NCBI GenBank assembly: GCA_040289295.1
Contig: PSLA01000014.1
Coordinates: 1 to 60,686 of the forward strand
Source of the DNA: J051 sp040289295
Lineage (GTDB): Bacteria > Armatimonadota > Fimbriimonadia > Fimbriimonadales > ATM1
Direction: 5' to 3'
Length of the DNA stretch: 60,686 bases
Translations under genes and position numbers: made by a program
Notes under the pieces: generated by a model
What the model was told of the DNA's origin: nothing
What the model saw: only the letters and a program-made list of their open reading frames with translations
The model's database searches: none
In this document: in pieces, positions 26,426 through 34,818 of the stretch
Layout of the letters: each line of letters begins with the position of its first letter
Numbering within the stretch: position 1 is the stretch's first letter

Positions 26426-27390
26426 TCAGCGAACCGCCACGATTTGTAGCGACACGCGGATGACCGCCGGCTCGACGGTCGCGCCTTGGATGGGTACGAC
26501 CTTGACCTTGACCGTCGCGTTACGACTGTACTGATTGAGTCGAAGCGGCTCGGTGTGGACAACCTTGATGTTGCGAAGCACGTTTGGGTCCCCAGAAACG
26601 GTTACCACCTCTGGGGCAAGTGAGTAGTTGGAAAGCCTGTTCCCTGCCGGCACAGAACCACGCCAGTCCACCTGAACGGGGAGCAGTACGGACGTCAGAA
26701 TGCCTCTCGGTATCACGGAAAACTGTACTCGTGGCGGCTCNNNNNNNNNNGCATCGTCTACAAGTGGCACGATAAAGTGGCAGCGTTCAGCGGCGAGCCT
26801 GCGGCATCTAAGATCAGTACCGGCAGTTGATAGCTCTGTCCCGGGCGGATGGCTCCCTGGTCAATGCGAACTATGGCGCGCTTCGCCTTTTGCACGATAC
26901 TTTCCACACCTTTTATTGTCACCATCGCGTTGGATAGAGTCCAGTCAGAGCCGGCGAGCAAGGGCCCATCTCCTATTTGCTCTACGTCGACGGGTAGCTT
27001 AGACTCTATGTATCGCTCGATTCGGAGGGTCACCTTGCCGGGCCGAGGTGTGAGCTGTACCTCGGTAGCGAAGCGGGTTTTCGGGATCTGCACAGGGTAT
27101 TCGCCAACTCCAGGCCGCGCCGAAGAAAGGTCAACCACCGGCTTTATGTCCTCGACGGTGATCTTGTCCAGGACCGTAGGGTCGATCAGAGCTCGTGCCT
27201 CGATCTCGATGGTGGTCGGGCCTTCTGTTACGCGCAATCCCTCTGGAAGGTTCAACTCCTGATACGGCACGTTTGCGAACCTCGCTCGTGGTTGCTTTGG
27301 TCCGGTTCGAATAACGAACACCCAGAGAAGAAACGCGATGAGGATTGCCAGCAGTTTTTGTGGCCAGTTCTCGAAAAGCATGCGCGTCAT
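26426..27390 (-). CDS. cdaR: YbbR-domain protein CdaR, interrupted by an assembly gap
   Basis: CdaR is a membrane-anchored regulator of the diadenylate cyclase CdaA. The N-terminus has one membrane helix (KLLAILIAFLLWVFVIRTG), then repeated YbbR units such as NLPEGLRVTEGPTTIEIEAR and LAPEVVTVSGDPNVLRNIKV. Ten Ns at 26741-26750 and a frame change near 26760-26775 split it into two frames, so the central sequence is unreliable. The ATG overlaps the cdaA stop (ATGA). This cdaA-cdaR order is standard. Confidence 0.88.
26741..26750. other. assembly gap (10 N) inside cdaR
   Basis: Ten undetermined bases with a reading-frame change on one side; probably an unresolved contig join. Confidence 0.98.
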
Positions 27391-28277
27391 TTGCGGAGTA
27401 ACCTCCTCTTCTTTCCATCGCCGCCCTCTTGGGGGAGCAGCATCTGTGTGAGCAGTGCCTCGAGCCTGTCAGCGCTTATGTTCTCGCGAAGGCGGCCTCC
27501 CCACGCGAGGGAGATGCTTCCGCGTTCCTCCGAAACAATAATCGCGATGGCGTCGGTCTCTTCCGTAACGCCGATGCCTGCCCGGTGGCGCATGTGAAGG
27601 TGGCTTTTAACCGCTCGCTCGGTGCTTGGAAGACGACAGGATGCGGCAAGAATGCGGTTGCCGCGAATCACTAGGGCGCCGTCGTGAAGTGGGTTCTGCC
27701 CATAGAACAAAGAGCAGATTAGGGGCGCGGTGACGCGAGCATCAATCGCAACACCCGTGCGCGTTACTTCGTCCAGGCGTCGGTCTCGTTCCACTACGAT
27801 GAGCGCGCCGACGCTGTCTTTCGACAGCCGTTTCACGGCCGAGATGATGGCGTCAAGAGTGTCTCTTGCCGTGTCGCGTCCTCGGCCGCCAAGGTGTTCG
27901 GGCCACAAGCCGAAGCCGCCGAATCCTTCGAGAGCTGCCCTCAACTCTGGCAGGAACAGAATGACAACCGCAACAGGGCCAAGCAACAGCCCTTTGTCCA
28001 AGAGAAAGTGGAGGGTTCGCAGGCCAATTAAGTCGCTTACGAGCCACACAGCGAGATAAGTTACAACCCCACCAATGATTCTCCATGCTCTCGACCCGCG
28101 GACCAGGAGAAGGAGGCGGTAAACAACGTACGCAACCAGCGCGAGGTCCGCGACATGCAACAGCGTCGTCGGGACGTAGTCTCGTAGCTGGTCTAAAAAT
28201 TCGATCAAAGGCGCCGCCGCATAGTCTAACCTAAACGCGCCGCTCGTATCTGAAGCGCGGGCTTCGCTGTGTGCCAT
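27387..28277 (-). CDS. cdaA: diadenylate cyclase CdaA (c-di-AMP synthase)
   Basis: This 296-residue membrane enzyme makes c-di-AMP from two ATP molecules; the signal controls potassium, osmotic and wall homeostasis. Three hydrophobic segments lie in the first ~110 residues (for example LLLGPVAVVILFL). The DAC domain follows with both catalytic motifs, DGA (198-200 in LHDGALVIRGN) and RHR (229-231 in MRHRAGIG). ATG 28277 is preferred; a TTG at 28289 would add four residues. The upstream region is shared with divergent der. It is translationally coupled to cdaR. No glmM follows. Confidence 0.95.
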   Translation of the reverse strand: MAHSEARASDTSGAFRLDYAAAPLIEFLDQLRDYVPTTLLHVADLALVAYVVYRLLLLVRGSRAWRIIGGVVTYLAVWLVSDLIGLRTLHFLLDKGLLLGPVAVVILFLPELRAALEGFGGFGLWPEHLGGRGRDTARDTLDAIISAVKRLSKDSVGALIVVERDRRLDEVTRTGVAIDARVTAPLICSLFYGQNPLHDGALVIRGNRILAASCRLPSTERAVKSHLHMRHRAGIGVTEETDAIAIIVSEERGSISLAWGGRLRENISADRLEALLTQMLLPQEGGDGKKRRLLRK

Positions 28278-28321
28278 AATTGAGCGCAATCTCTCCCAAA
28301 CGCGCTCAGGATGTTAGTACG

Positions 28322-29749
28322 ATGCACGCCGCGGACTTATTAGCCTCGCCTCACAGTGGCGCCTCGTTGCAGAGGGTCGTCATCGTCGGAAGGCCGAACG
28401 TCGGCAAGTCTGCTCTGTTCAACCGCATCATCGGAAAGCGCCACGCGGTCGTTGAGTCGATTCCTGGCGTAACACGAGATCGTCTCTATCACCCTGTGCA
28501 CTGGGGGGGCAAGCGTTTCGACCTGATCGACACGGGTGGCATTGTGTTCGGGGACGACGACCCCCTTGTCGAGCAGATTCGCGTGCAGGCAGAAATAGCT
28601 CTCGCCCAGGCGGATGTCGTGCTTTTCGTGGTTGACGCGGAGGCGGGGCTGATGCCGAGCGACTCCGAACTGGCGAACCGTCTGCGCTCGCTGAAGAAGC
28701 CGCTCATCGTTTGTGTCAACAAGGCCGATCACGAGAAGCGGGAGTCGTGGGCAGCCGAGTTCTTCGCGCTCGGCTTCGCGGAGGTGCTGCCGATTTCGGC
28801 GATTCACGGCCGCGGCATTGCCGAGCTCCTCGACCGCATCGTAGAACTGCTTCCGGACGCCACGCAGATCGAGAGTGAGGAAAGCGGCGTGACACTCACC
28901 ATCCTTGGACGGCCGAACGTGGGCAAGTCCTCACTCCTGAACGCCCTGTGCGGCGAGGATCGCGTGATCGTCAGCAACATTCCTGGCACGACTCGCGACC
29001 CGATTGACACCGTCATCCGTCACAACGACGAGGTGATTACGGTTGTAGATACCGCCGGGCTCCGTCGGCCCGGAAAGATCCAAGGCTCCGTGGAATACTA
29101 CATGGACCTTCGTGCGAAGCGGAGCCTCCGCCGAGCTTCACTCGCCATCGTCGTCGCGGACGGTGAAGAGGGGTTGACGTCTGGCGACAAGCGCGCTGCG
29201 GAGTTCGTCGTTCGAGCAGGCCGCGCGCTTGTGTTCGCAGTGAACAAGTGGGATCGGGTTGAGCCGCCCGACGGTCGGCCCAAAGTTCGGTCTAAGCCGA
29301 AGAAGTTCTTCGCCGCGCGCTTTAGCGAAGACGCCGCAGAGTTCGCTTGGGCGCCGCTTTGCTTCACGAGCGCCCTGAAGCACACGGGAATAGACGCGCT
29401 GCTCGACACTTGCCTTGAGTGCTTGGACAATTACAGTCTGCGCGTCACTACCGGGGCGCTGAATCGCGTGGTGCGCCAGGCGGTCGCCGAGGTGCCGCCC
29501 TCGTCACGGGGCAAGCCCGTCCGGGTGTACTACGCGACTCAGGTGGCGACTTCTCCGCCGACCGTGGCTTTGTTTGTGAACGACCCGGGTCGAGTTCACT
29601 TCAGCTACCTTCGGTTCCTCGAAAACCGGCTGAGGGATGCGTTCCCGCTCACGGGCACGCCGATCCGGCTGCTGCTCCGTGCAAGCCACGAGGAGCAAGG
29701 CGCCCGGAAACGAGGTACGAGAGGCGCGGCGCGCCGCAGTCATGAGTAA
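28322..29749 (+). CDS. der: GTPase Der (EngA), ribosome assembly
   Basis: This 475-residue double-GTPase acts in 50S ribosomal subunit maturation. Both G domains are complete: IVGRPNVGKSALFNRI and LGRPNVGKSSLLNAL (P loops), DTGG and DTAG (G3), NKAD and NKWD (G4). The C-terminal KH-like domain ends with a basic tail. I take ATG 28322 as start; TTG 28280 is an in-frame alternative. A CATAAT at 28275-28280 may serve as -10. The last codons and stop lie within a 16-nt sequence repeated 271 bp downstream. Confidence 0.95.
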   Translation: MHAADLLASPHSGASLQRVVIVGRPNVGKSALFNRIIGKRHAVVESIPGVTRDRLYHPVHWGGKRFDLIDTGGIVFGDDDPLVEQIRVQAEIALAQADVVLFVVDAEAGLMPSDSELANRLRSLKKPLIVCVNKADHEKRESWAAEFFALGFAEVLPISAIHGRGIAELLDRIVELLPDATQIESEESGVTLTILGRPNVGKSSLLNALCGEDRVIVSNIPGTTRDPIDTVIRHNDEVITVVDTAGLRRPGKIQGSVEYYMDLRAKRSLRRASLAIVVADGEEGLTSGDKRAAEFVVRAGRALVFAVNKWDRVEPPDGRPKVRSKPKKFFAARFSEDAAEFAWAPLCFTSALKHTGIDALLDTCLECLDNYSLRVTTGALNRVVRQAVAEVPPSSRGKPVRVYYATQVATSPPTVALFVNDPGRVHFSYLRFLENRLRDAFPLTGTPIRLLLRASHEEQGARKRGTRGAARRSHE

Positions 29750-30019
29750 AGCTGCCACCGCCCCGCGACCCGCCGCAACACAGGGGGCGTGAGCGTCTCG
29801 CGAACACCATCTCGCTTGTGAAAAGGCTCGCGGGACGCTCGCCCTCCTTTGTGCGGCTCTCGAGCGAACACAAACAGAACGACCAGGGAGTTCTGGGCGC
29901 CTTAGAGGCCGATTTCGCCGGGGTAGGCGAGAATCGGGAGCACGTCGGCCACGCCAGCCCTCCTCACGAGCTGGGAGGAGGCGCGCGCCAGTCATGAGTA
30001 AAAGCCGCAGTCATGAGTA
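29733..30019 (+). repeat. 16-nt direct repeats flanking an intergenic segment after der
   Basis: GCCGCAGTCATGAGTA occurs exactly at 29733-29748 (the end of der) and 30004-30019; a third partial copy, CAGTCATGAGTAAA, sits at 29989-30002. Between them lies a palindromic repeat copy and no gene. The pattern suggests a local duplication or an insertion with duplicated flanks. Confidence 0.75.
29782..29848 (+). repeat. interspersed palindromic repeat, copy C
   Basis: A complete element: left arm GAGCGTCTCGCGAACAC, centre with CTCGCTTGTGAAAA, right arm GGCTCGCGGGACGCTCG. It is the same orientation as copy A and close to the complement of copy B. It lies in the gene-free interval 29750-30031, which holds nothing else I can name. 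Confidence 0.78.
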
Positions 30020-30031
30020 CAATAGTACGCC

Positions 30032-30385
30032 ATGCGGCAGAACCACGAACCGGTCCCTCCGCCCGTGCAGCCGGCCGGGGCGCCTGCTCAGCAGCCCTGG
30101 ATGCAGCAACCCCAAGCGCAGCAGGACGACGTTCTTCATCGCGTCGTTCCTACGCGCAACGGCGCCGCTCTGGTGGCGTACTACTGCGGCGTGTTCTCGC
30201 TTGTTTGTTTCATCGGCATCATTCTCGCGCCCGTTGCCATCATAGCGGGGTTCAAAGGGATTCACGCTCACAACCAGGACGCGACCAGGCGGGGTCTGTT
30301 CCACGCAATCGCCGGCATCGTGCTTGGCTGCCTCAGCCTGATTGCGCACGCCTTGGCGATTTACTTCATTAGCCGCCCGACGTGA
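30032..30385 (+). CDS. DUF4190-like small membrane protein
   Basis: The 117-residue protein has a Pro/Gln-rich N-terminal tail (residues 1-~35) and two hydrophobic segments (LVCFIGIILAPVAIIAGF and AGIVLGCLSLIAHALAIYF) separated by a short basic loop (KGIHAHNQDATRRGL). This layout is that of DUF4190 proteins, whose function is not known. TACAAT (30018-30023) ends 8 nt before the ATG; the hexamer overlaps the last copy of the direct repeat after der. Confidence 0.75.
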   Translation: MRQNHEPVPPPVQPAGAPAQQPWMQQPQAQQDDVLHRVVPTRNGAALVAYYCGVFSLVCFIGIILAPVAIIAGFKGIHAHNQDATRRGLFHAIAGIVLGCLSLIAHALAIYFISRPT

Positions 30386-30471
30386 GCGAGGGCCGACGCC
30401 TCCGCCCACAACACGCTCCAGGGGCAGGCGCCTCGCGCGAGGATTTCTTCGCCGGGGTATCACCGTAGCCG

Positions 30472-31644
30472 TTGACCAAAGACTATTACAAGACGCTTGG
30501 CCTTAAGAGGGACGCAGAGGTAAGCGAAGTGCGTGCAGCGTATCGGCGGCTTGCGCGCAGCTTGCATCCGGACGTGAACAAGAGCCCCGATGCGGGTGAA
30601 CGCATGTCGGAGGTGAATGAGGCGTACGCGGTTCTTGGCGATCCCGAGCGGCGCGCGGCCTACGACGCCAAGTGCCGCCGAGGGACGGGCGCACCCATGC
30701 CCGAGCGCGCGACGCTCAACGTGGTCGTCGAGCGTGCTTACACAGTGGTTGACTTCCGTTCACCGCTTTACGCAGTCGCCGTGTCAGGCAACGGTCGAAG
30801 TGTCGCCGTGGGATCTTTTGACAACCGTGTGCGCATTCTTCGCGCGCGCGACGGCGAGGCGCTTGGAGAGGTTTTCCTTCCGGGTGGCGCGATTGAAGCG
30901 ATCCAGTGGGTCGGTAAAGATGCGTTCGTTGTTGCCGGAGCGAGCGAAAAGACTTTCGCGACGTGGGTTGTCCGCGATGGTGTGGCGACGCGATGGAAGG
31001 GCAAGCGCGCCGAGTGGGTTTCGCATCTGGACATCTCGCCGGACGGCAAGCGGCTTGCCCTCGGGAGCGTTCATCGCACTCTGATGGTGGTGGACGCCAG
31101 GACCGGGGCTCAACTCTATATGCGAAGGCGGCATCGCGACGCCATCTCCGCGGTGCGCTACTCTCCCGATGGAACGCTGCTCGCGAGCGGCGCGAACGAC
31201 CACCGAGTCGTGCTTTACGAGGCGAAGCATGGGCTCGAGATTGCTCACTTCGGGCCCTTTCCAACAGCGATCGGCTCGATTGCGTTCAATGCTGAGAACA
31301 CACTGCTCGCCATTGGCCTGATTGACCACGGTGTCCGCGTTATCCGTCTTGGAGACGGAACTGTCGCGGCAACGCTTCGCGGGCACACACGCCCCATCGA
31401 GTGCATCGAGTTCCATCCGACGCGGAATCTTCTCGCCACTGCATCAAGAGACGGGACAGTCAGGCTTTGGGATGCTGCATCGGGTAAGGCATCGCTCGTG
31501 CTCGGCAAGGCAGAGGCGCCGGTGAAATCGGTGGCGTTTTCCCCTTCGGGGCAGCGCATTTTCGCCGGAGGTTTGGATCGCAAACTTCACGTGTGGCGAG
31601 TCTCGCCAAAGTCGCATGCGGGTCCCGCGCATTATCAGAGGTGA
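30472..31644 (+). CDS. J-domain protein fused to a WD40 propeller
   Basis: This 390-residue protein starts with a complete J domain (residues ~3-68): DYYKTLGLKRDAEVSEVRAA, then HPD at 32-34 (LHPDVNKSP) and helix 3 to 4 (VNEAYAVLGDPERRAAYD). The J domain activates DnaK-type chaperones through HPD. After a linker, about seven WD40-like blades follow, with SVHRTLMVVDARTG, YSPDGTLLASGANDHRVVLY and LATASRDGTVRLWDAASGK as clear units. The usual Gly/Phe and zinc domains of DnaJ are missing. The start is TTG 30472 by homology. The propeller may select clients or scaffold partners. Confidence 0.9.
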   Translation: MTKDYYKTLGLKRDAEVSEVRAAYRRLARSLHPDVNKSPDAGERMSEVNEAYAVLGDPERRAAYDAKCRRGTGAPMPERATLNVVVERAYTVVDFRSPLYAVAVSGNGRSVAVGSFDNRVRILRARDGEALGEVFLPGGAIEAIQWVGKDAFVVAGASEKTFATWVVRDGVATRWKGKRAEWVSHLDISPDGKRLALGSVHRTLMVVDARTGAQLYMRRRHRDAISAVRYSPDGTLLASGANDHRVVLYEAKHGLEIAHFGPFPTAIGSIAFNAENTLLAIGLIDHGVRVIRLGDGTVAATLRGHTRPIECIEFHPTRNLLATASRDGTVRLWDAASGKASLVLGKAEAPVKSVAFSPSGQRIFAGGLDRKLHVWRVSPKSHAGPAHYQR

Positions 31645-31660
31645 AACCTACTTCGAGCGC

Positions 31661-31702
31661 GCCCCTCACCCCAGCTCTCTCCCAAAGGCAGAGGGAGAGG
31701 TC
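31661..31702. repeat. short palindromic C/T-rich repeat
   Basis: CCCCTCACCCCAGCTCTC and the complementary GAGGGAGAG arm form a hairpin around AAAGGCA. Sequences of this type (CCTCACCCC...CTCTCCC...GGGAGAGG) are dispersed in many unrelated bacterial genomes. It lies between the J-domain and HD genes. Confidence 0.6.
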
Positions 31703-31737
31703 GGGCACTCGCGACGGGAGGCGCCATAATCGCTGAG

Positions 31738-32421
31738 ATGGCGCAGGTAGAACCCGAGCGGCTCGTCACACTGAAGGGCGTGAAGGCGAATCCCGCCGTG
31801 CAGACGCTAATCACAGGCGCGAACGACGTGCTGAACGCCATGGGGTACACCGAGCACGGACACCGCCACGCGCAAATCGTCAGCAGCATCACGCGATACA
31901 TCCTCGAGAAGGTGGGCGCTCCTGAGCGGGAGACGGAACTCGCGACCATTGCAGCATACTTACACGATATTGGCAACGTGATCAATCGAATCAATCACCC
32001 GATGGTGGGAGCGGCACTCGCTTTCGAGATTTTAAAGGACATGGGGATGCCCTACGAGGAGATCGCGGTGATCCTTGCAGCGATCGGCAACCATGAAGAG
32101 CTGCAAGGCACGCCGGTCAGCCGAGCCTCTGCCGCTCTCATCATTGCTGACAAGAGCGACGTGCACTTTAGTCGGGTGCAGAACCCAGTCTATGAGTCGT
32201 TCGACATCCACGACCGAGTGAACTACGCGGTGCAGAAGAGTAGAGTCGAAATGTCGCCGGACAGCGACGACATCACCCTCATCCTGCAGATCGACTCGAC
32301 AGCCGCAACGGTGATGGAGTACTTCGAGATCTTCCTCTCCCGCATGATGATGTGCCGCCAGAGCGCGAACGTGCTCGGCTATCGGTTCAAGCTTGAGATC
32401 AACGGGACGCTTCTCGAATGA
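31738..32421 (+). CDS. HD-domain phosphohydrolase
   Basis: This 227-residue protein has an HD domain: the first His in GHRHAQIVSS, the HD pair in AAYLHDIGNV, further His in NRINHPMVG and GNHEELQG, and Asp in IADKSDVHF. The His and Asp residues bind one or two metals. HD enzymes hydrolyse nucleotides or cyclic dinucleotides. c-di-AMP hydrolysis is conceivable because cdaA is nearby, but there is no direct evidence. CATAAT (31725-31730) ends 7 nt before the ATG. The stop overlaps the next ATG (ATGA). Confidence 0.85.
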   Translation: MAQVEPERLVTLKGVKANPAVQTLITGANDVLNAMGYTEHGHRHAQIVSSITRYILEKVGAPERETELATIAAYLHDIGNVINRINHPMVGAALAFEILKDMGMPYEEIAVILAAIGNHEELQGTPVSRASAALIIADKSDVHFSRVQNPVYESFDIHDRVNYAVQKSRVEMSPDSDDITLILQIDSTAATVMEYFEIFLSRMMMCRQSANVLGYRFKLEINGTLLE

Positions 32422-33140
32422 TCGCCCTCGTGGTCGCTTCGCAGTTCGCTGGCATGGCATATGCGCCTGCTTTTGTGTTCTCCGGCGAGACGCTTCGGAT
32501 CAACGCCGTAAGCGCAGCCCAAATCGCGGGCGTTCGCCTTCATTCGACGCAAGGTGCAACGGTGCGCGAAACGCGGGAGGGCTGGCTGCTAACGCCGAGA
32601 GGTCCCGCGCCCGCGCGAGCTACCTTTCTGTTCGACTCCGACGGAGACGGTGTGCCTCAAGATGGCACAGTGATCGAGGTTCCGGTAGCGCTCGCCTCCG
32701 CTCGGACGCTCATGCGTCCCGCGCCGGGTGTCTACGATGGGCTCGCAGTGACTCTGCTCGGTGCTAGACGCATCGCGGTGGTTCCCACGACGATCGGCTC
32801 GGCGCTGCTCATCGAGGAAGAGGGGCGCCAGGCGCGATTCGCGCCGATCTTTCAGGCGGAGGTGGCTGTCCGAACCGCGCCACGTCGCCTGCGAACCTTT
32901 GCTGCTGCCTACACGTTTGCGGGGAGGTCTGGTATCACGTTGCTTGGCCGGCCCGGCGGAATCGCCGCTGTTTCGATTCGCATCGAGGCAGATGGCGTCC
33001 GCGTTCGCTACGTCGCGCTGTTTCACCAAAGAGGCACGCTCCGGTTGCTCGACGTCGAGCGTGAGGTGTCTCTATCGCCCACGGAGGAGGTCGAGTTATT
33101 CGTGCCGTTGGCGACCCTGCTTTCCCATTCGGCGTTTTGA
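32418..33140 (+). CDS. hypothetical secreted protein
   Basis: The 240-residue product begins with a weak signal-like segment (IALVVASQFAGMAYAPAFVF). The rest is Ala/Arg-rich with many short strands, including FDSDGDGVPQDG, a calcium-loop-like DxDxDG sequence. I recognise no family. Its ATG overlaps the HD gene stop, so the two are co-translated. The 3' end is convergent with the gene at 33158. Confidence 0.55.
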   Translation: MIALVVASQFAGMAYAPAFVFSGETLRINAVSAAQIAGVRLHSTQGATVRETREGWLLTPRGPAPARATFLFDSDGDGVPQDGTVIEVPVALASARTLMRPAPGVYDGLAVTLLGARRIAVVPTTIGSALLIEEEGRQARFAPIFQAEVAVRTAPRRLRTFAAAYTFAGRSGITLLGRPGGIAAVSIRIEADGVRVRYVALFHQRGTLRLLDVEREVSLSPTEEVELFVPLATLLSHSAF

Positions 33141-33157
33141 GCGCTTGGCGCCTCCGG

Positions 33158-34336
33158 TTATGGCGTCCACGGCGCCGGTTTGCCATTACGGTAGTCTCGA
33201 TAGATTAGGTCTCCATCCTCACCATATAAGTCGGTTGTCTTGCCGCCATCGTCCACGCCGTTCAGCCCCACCGAGTACCAAACACCATCGTTTCGGCGAA
33301 GGAACGGCTTACCCGTCAGCGGGTCGAGTGGTGGTGTCTCTCGAGCGGGAACGCCCGCCCTGGCTTGCATTTCGAGGGCGACGAGCAGCAGCCGGGTTGC
33401 CGCACGTGCACGTCTGCCCACGTGTTCCCGCCACTCGGGAGCGGGGTCCAGTCGGGCGACCAGCGCAAGCGCGCTGTGGTCGTGAATCGCAGGGCCTACT
33501 TCGAGGTACGGGCGGTCCGCTCCATCGGCAACCTCCGCGTAGCGGTGCTCGAGTGCGCGCACCTGTTTCCGCCTCTCGAATGCCCAGACCGTCCAGTGCT
33601 TCAGCTCGCCGTGGCCAGGTCGCATACCGAAGAAGTCGTAATCGTCGCGGAGTTTGTCGACCCAACGCGGATCGTCGAGCGCGCGGGCGACGGCAGCCCA
33701 CTCTCGCCTGACGGCGTCTGAAAGAGGTCTGAGCGCTTTTACTATTGCCGGCAGCGCCCCGGCGAGGAAGCGGCGTGTGGCATCATGCTCGCACTTGTCC
33801 ACCATCCACGCAAGGGGTCCGGAGAACGCTTGGCTGAACACGGTGAACTCGAGCGCATCTCCACGGTTGCCTGTGCCTCCGGCTGCCGCAGGGATGCGCA
33901 GCGCTTCAGCGATGAGGTACGCGGCTTTTAGGCAATCCCCTTCCCGCAGCGCGCGCCGCACGCCGCCCATCACGAAGTTCCTCAGCGTTGACATTCCGTC
34001 CTTCATGCGACTCGGCTCGTTCGGAAACCGTTTCCCAGCGAACACGAGCCGTTCCGGGGGGAGGGAGGCGAGCGCATCGAGGGCCGCAACCACAGGACGG
34101 AGGTTCGCTTCAAGCGCATTCCATGACTCTTCGTCAATCTCGGTTGCGAAATCTGTTCTCTTGCTCGCGAGTCGCGCAACGAGGTTCAGGAACTCCGTAG
34201 CCTCGGGCGAGTCCTCGTTCGGCACTTCCGGTGCTACCATCGAGTAGGTTAGATTCGCACGCGCGAGGGCGACGACCGCAAGCGCTACGGCAGTCGCCCC
34301 AATCACCACGCCAATGGCGATTCGCCGAGCGCTCAA
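33158..34336 (-). CDS. membrane-anchored protein of unknown function
   Basis: The 392-residue protein has one N-terminal hydrophobic anchor (IAIGVVIGATAVALAVVALA) and a long mostly helical outside domain. The C-terminus reads LDPLTGKPFLRRNDGVWYSV followed by GLNGVDDGGK. That ending occurs in many large secreted proteins of Planctomycetes and Armatimonadota, but no function is established. The start is TTG 34336, overlapping the TGA of the preceding gene, so it depends on coupled translation. It is the third gene of the 35579-33158 unit. Confidence 0.62.
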   Translation of the reverse strand: MSARRIAIGVVIGATAVALAVVALARANLTYSMVAPEVPNEDSPEATEFLNLVARLASKRTDFATEIDEESWNALEANLRPVVAALDALASLPPERLVFAGKRFPNEPSRMKDGMSTLRNFVMGGVRRALREGDCLKAAYLIAEALRIPAAAGGTGNRGDALEFTVFSQAFSGPLAWMVDKCEHDATRRFLAGALPAIVKALRPLSDAVRREWAAVARALDDPRWVDKLRDDYDFFGMRPGHGELKHWTVWAFERRKQVRALEHRYAEVADGADRPYLEVGPAIHDHSALALVARLDPAPEWREHVGRRARAATRLLLVALEMQARAGVPARETPPLDPLTGKPFLRRNDGVWYSVGLNGVDDGGKTTDLYGEDGDLIYRDYRNGKPAPWTP

Positions 34337-34818
34337 CGTTCCGCCGGCTCGCTGGGTTTAGTCCGTCTCGAAAGGTCCGGTTTCAATGGCGACTTGGTGA
34401 GACTGTAGGCGTTCAGGTCCTTCTGCACGATGATTTGCATCTCTCCGCCACCGGGCACCCGGAATGTGCGACTGCGCAGGATCACTTGGTCGTCCGGGGC
34501 ATCCGGTGCTGGTTTTGCGTAGGTGAACGCCTCGATTGTCGTCTTCATCGCTTCTTGAGTCAGATACGGAGCCAGCGCTTCGAGGTTCGGGGGGAAGTCG
34601 CTCTTTTCCGCTGTGTACTTCTTCATCGCTTCGAGCAAGGTAGGGGTAAGGCGTCCCACTTTCCCCATCTCGGACATTTCGCTCACGAAGGACTTTACCT
34701 CTGGGTTGCGGACGAGGTTTGCGACGAAGACGCCGACGGCTACGACGCCGAGGATGAGGATGACGGCGCACCCCACGCCAACCCACAGCCAGGCCTTCGT
34801 ACCAGCGGAGCGGTTCAC
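34333..34818 (-). CDS. single-pass membrane protein of unknown function
   Basis: The 161-residue protein has one membrane helix near the N-terminus (AWLWVGVGCAVILILGVVAV) and a soluble domain. YTAEKSDFPPNLEALAPY recalls the segment after the helix in pseudopilin-like proteins of this phylum. It lacks a prepilin cleavage site. GTG 34818 overlaps the TGA of the glycosyltransferase gene and its own TGA overlaps the next start, so three genes form one tightly coupled unit. Function unknown. Confidence 0.62.
   Translation of the reverse strand: MNRSAGTKAWLWVGVGCAVILILGVVAVGVFVANLVRNPEVKSFVSEMSEMGKVGRLTPTLLEAMKKYTAEKSDFPPNLEALAPYLTQEAMKTTIEAFTYAKPAPDAPDDQVILRSRTFRVPGGGEMQIIVQKDLNAYSLTKSPLKPDLSRRTKPSEPAER

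Noticed and set aside
31738..32421. HD protein as a dedicated c-di-AMP phosphodiesterase
   Set aside because: The HD site is clear, but it lacks the 7TM-HD (PgpH) architecture and is not in the cdaA operon, so the substrate is left open.
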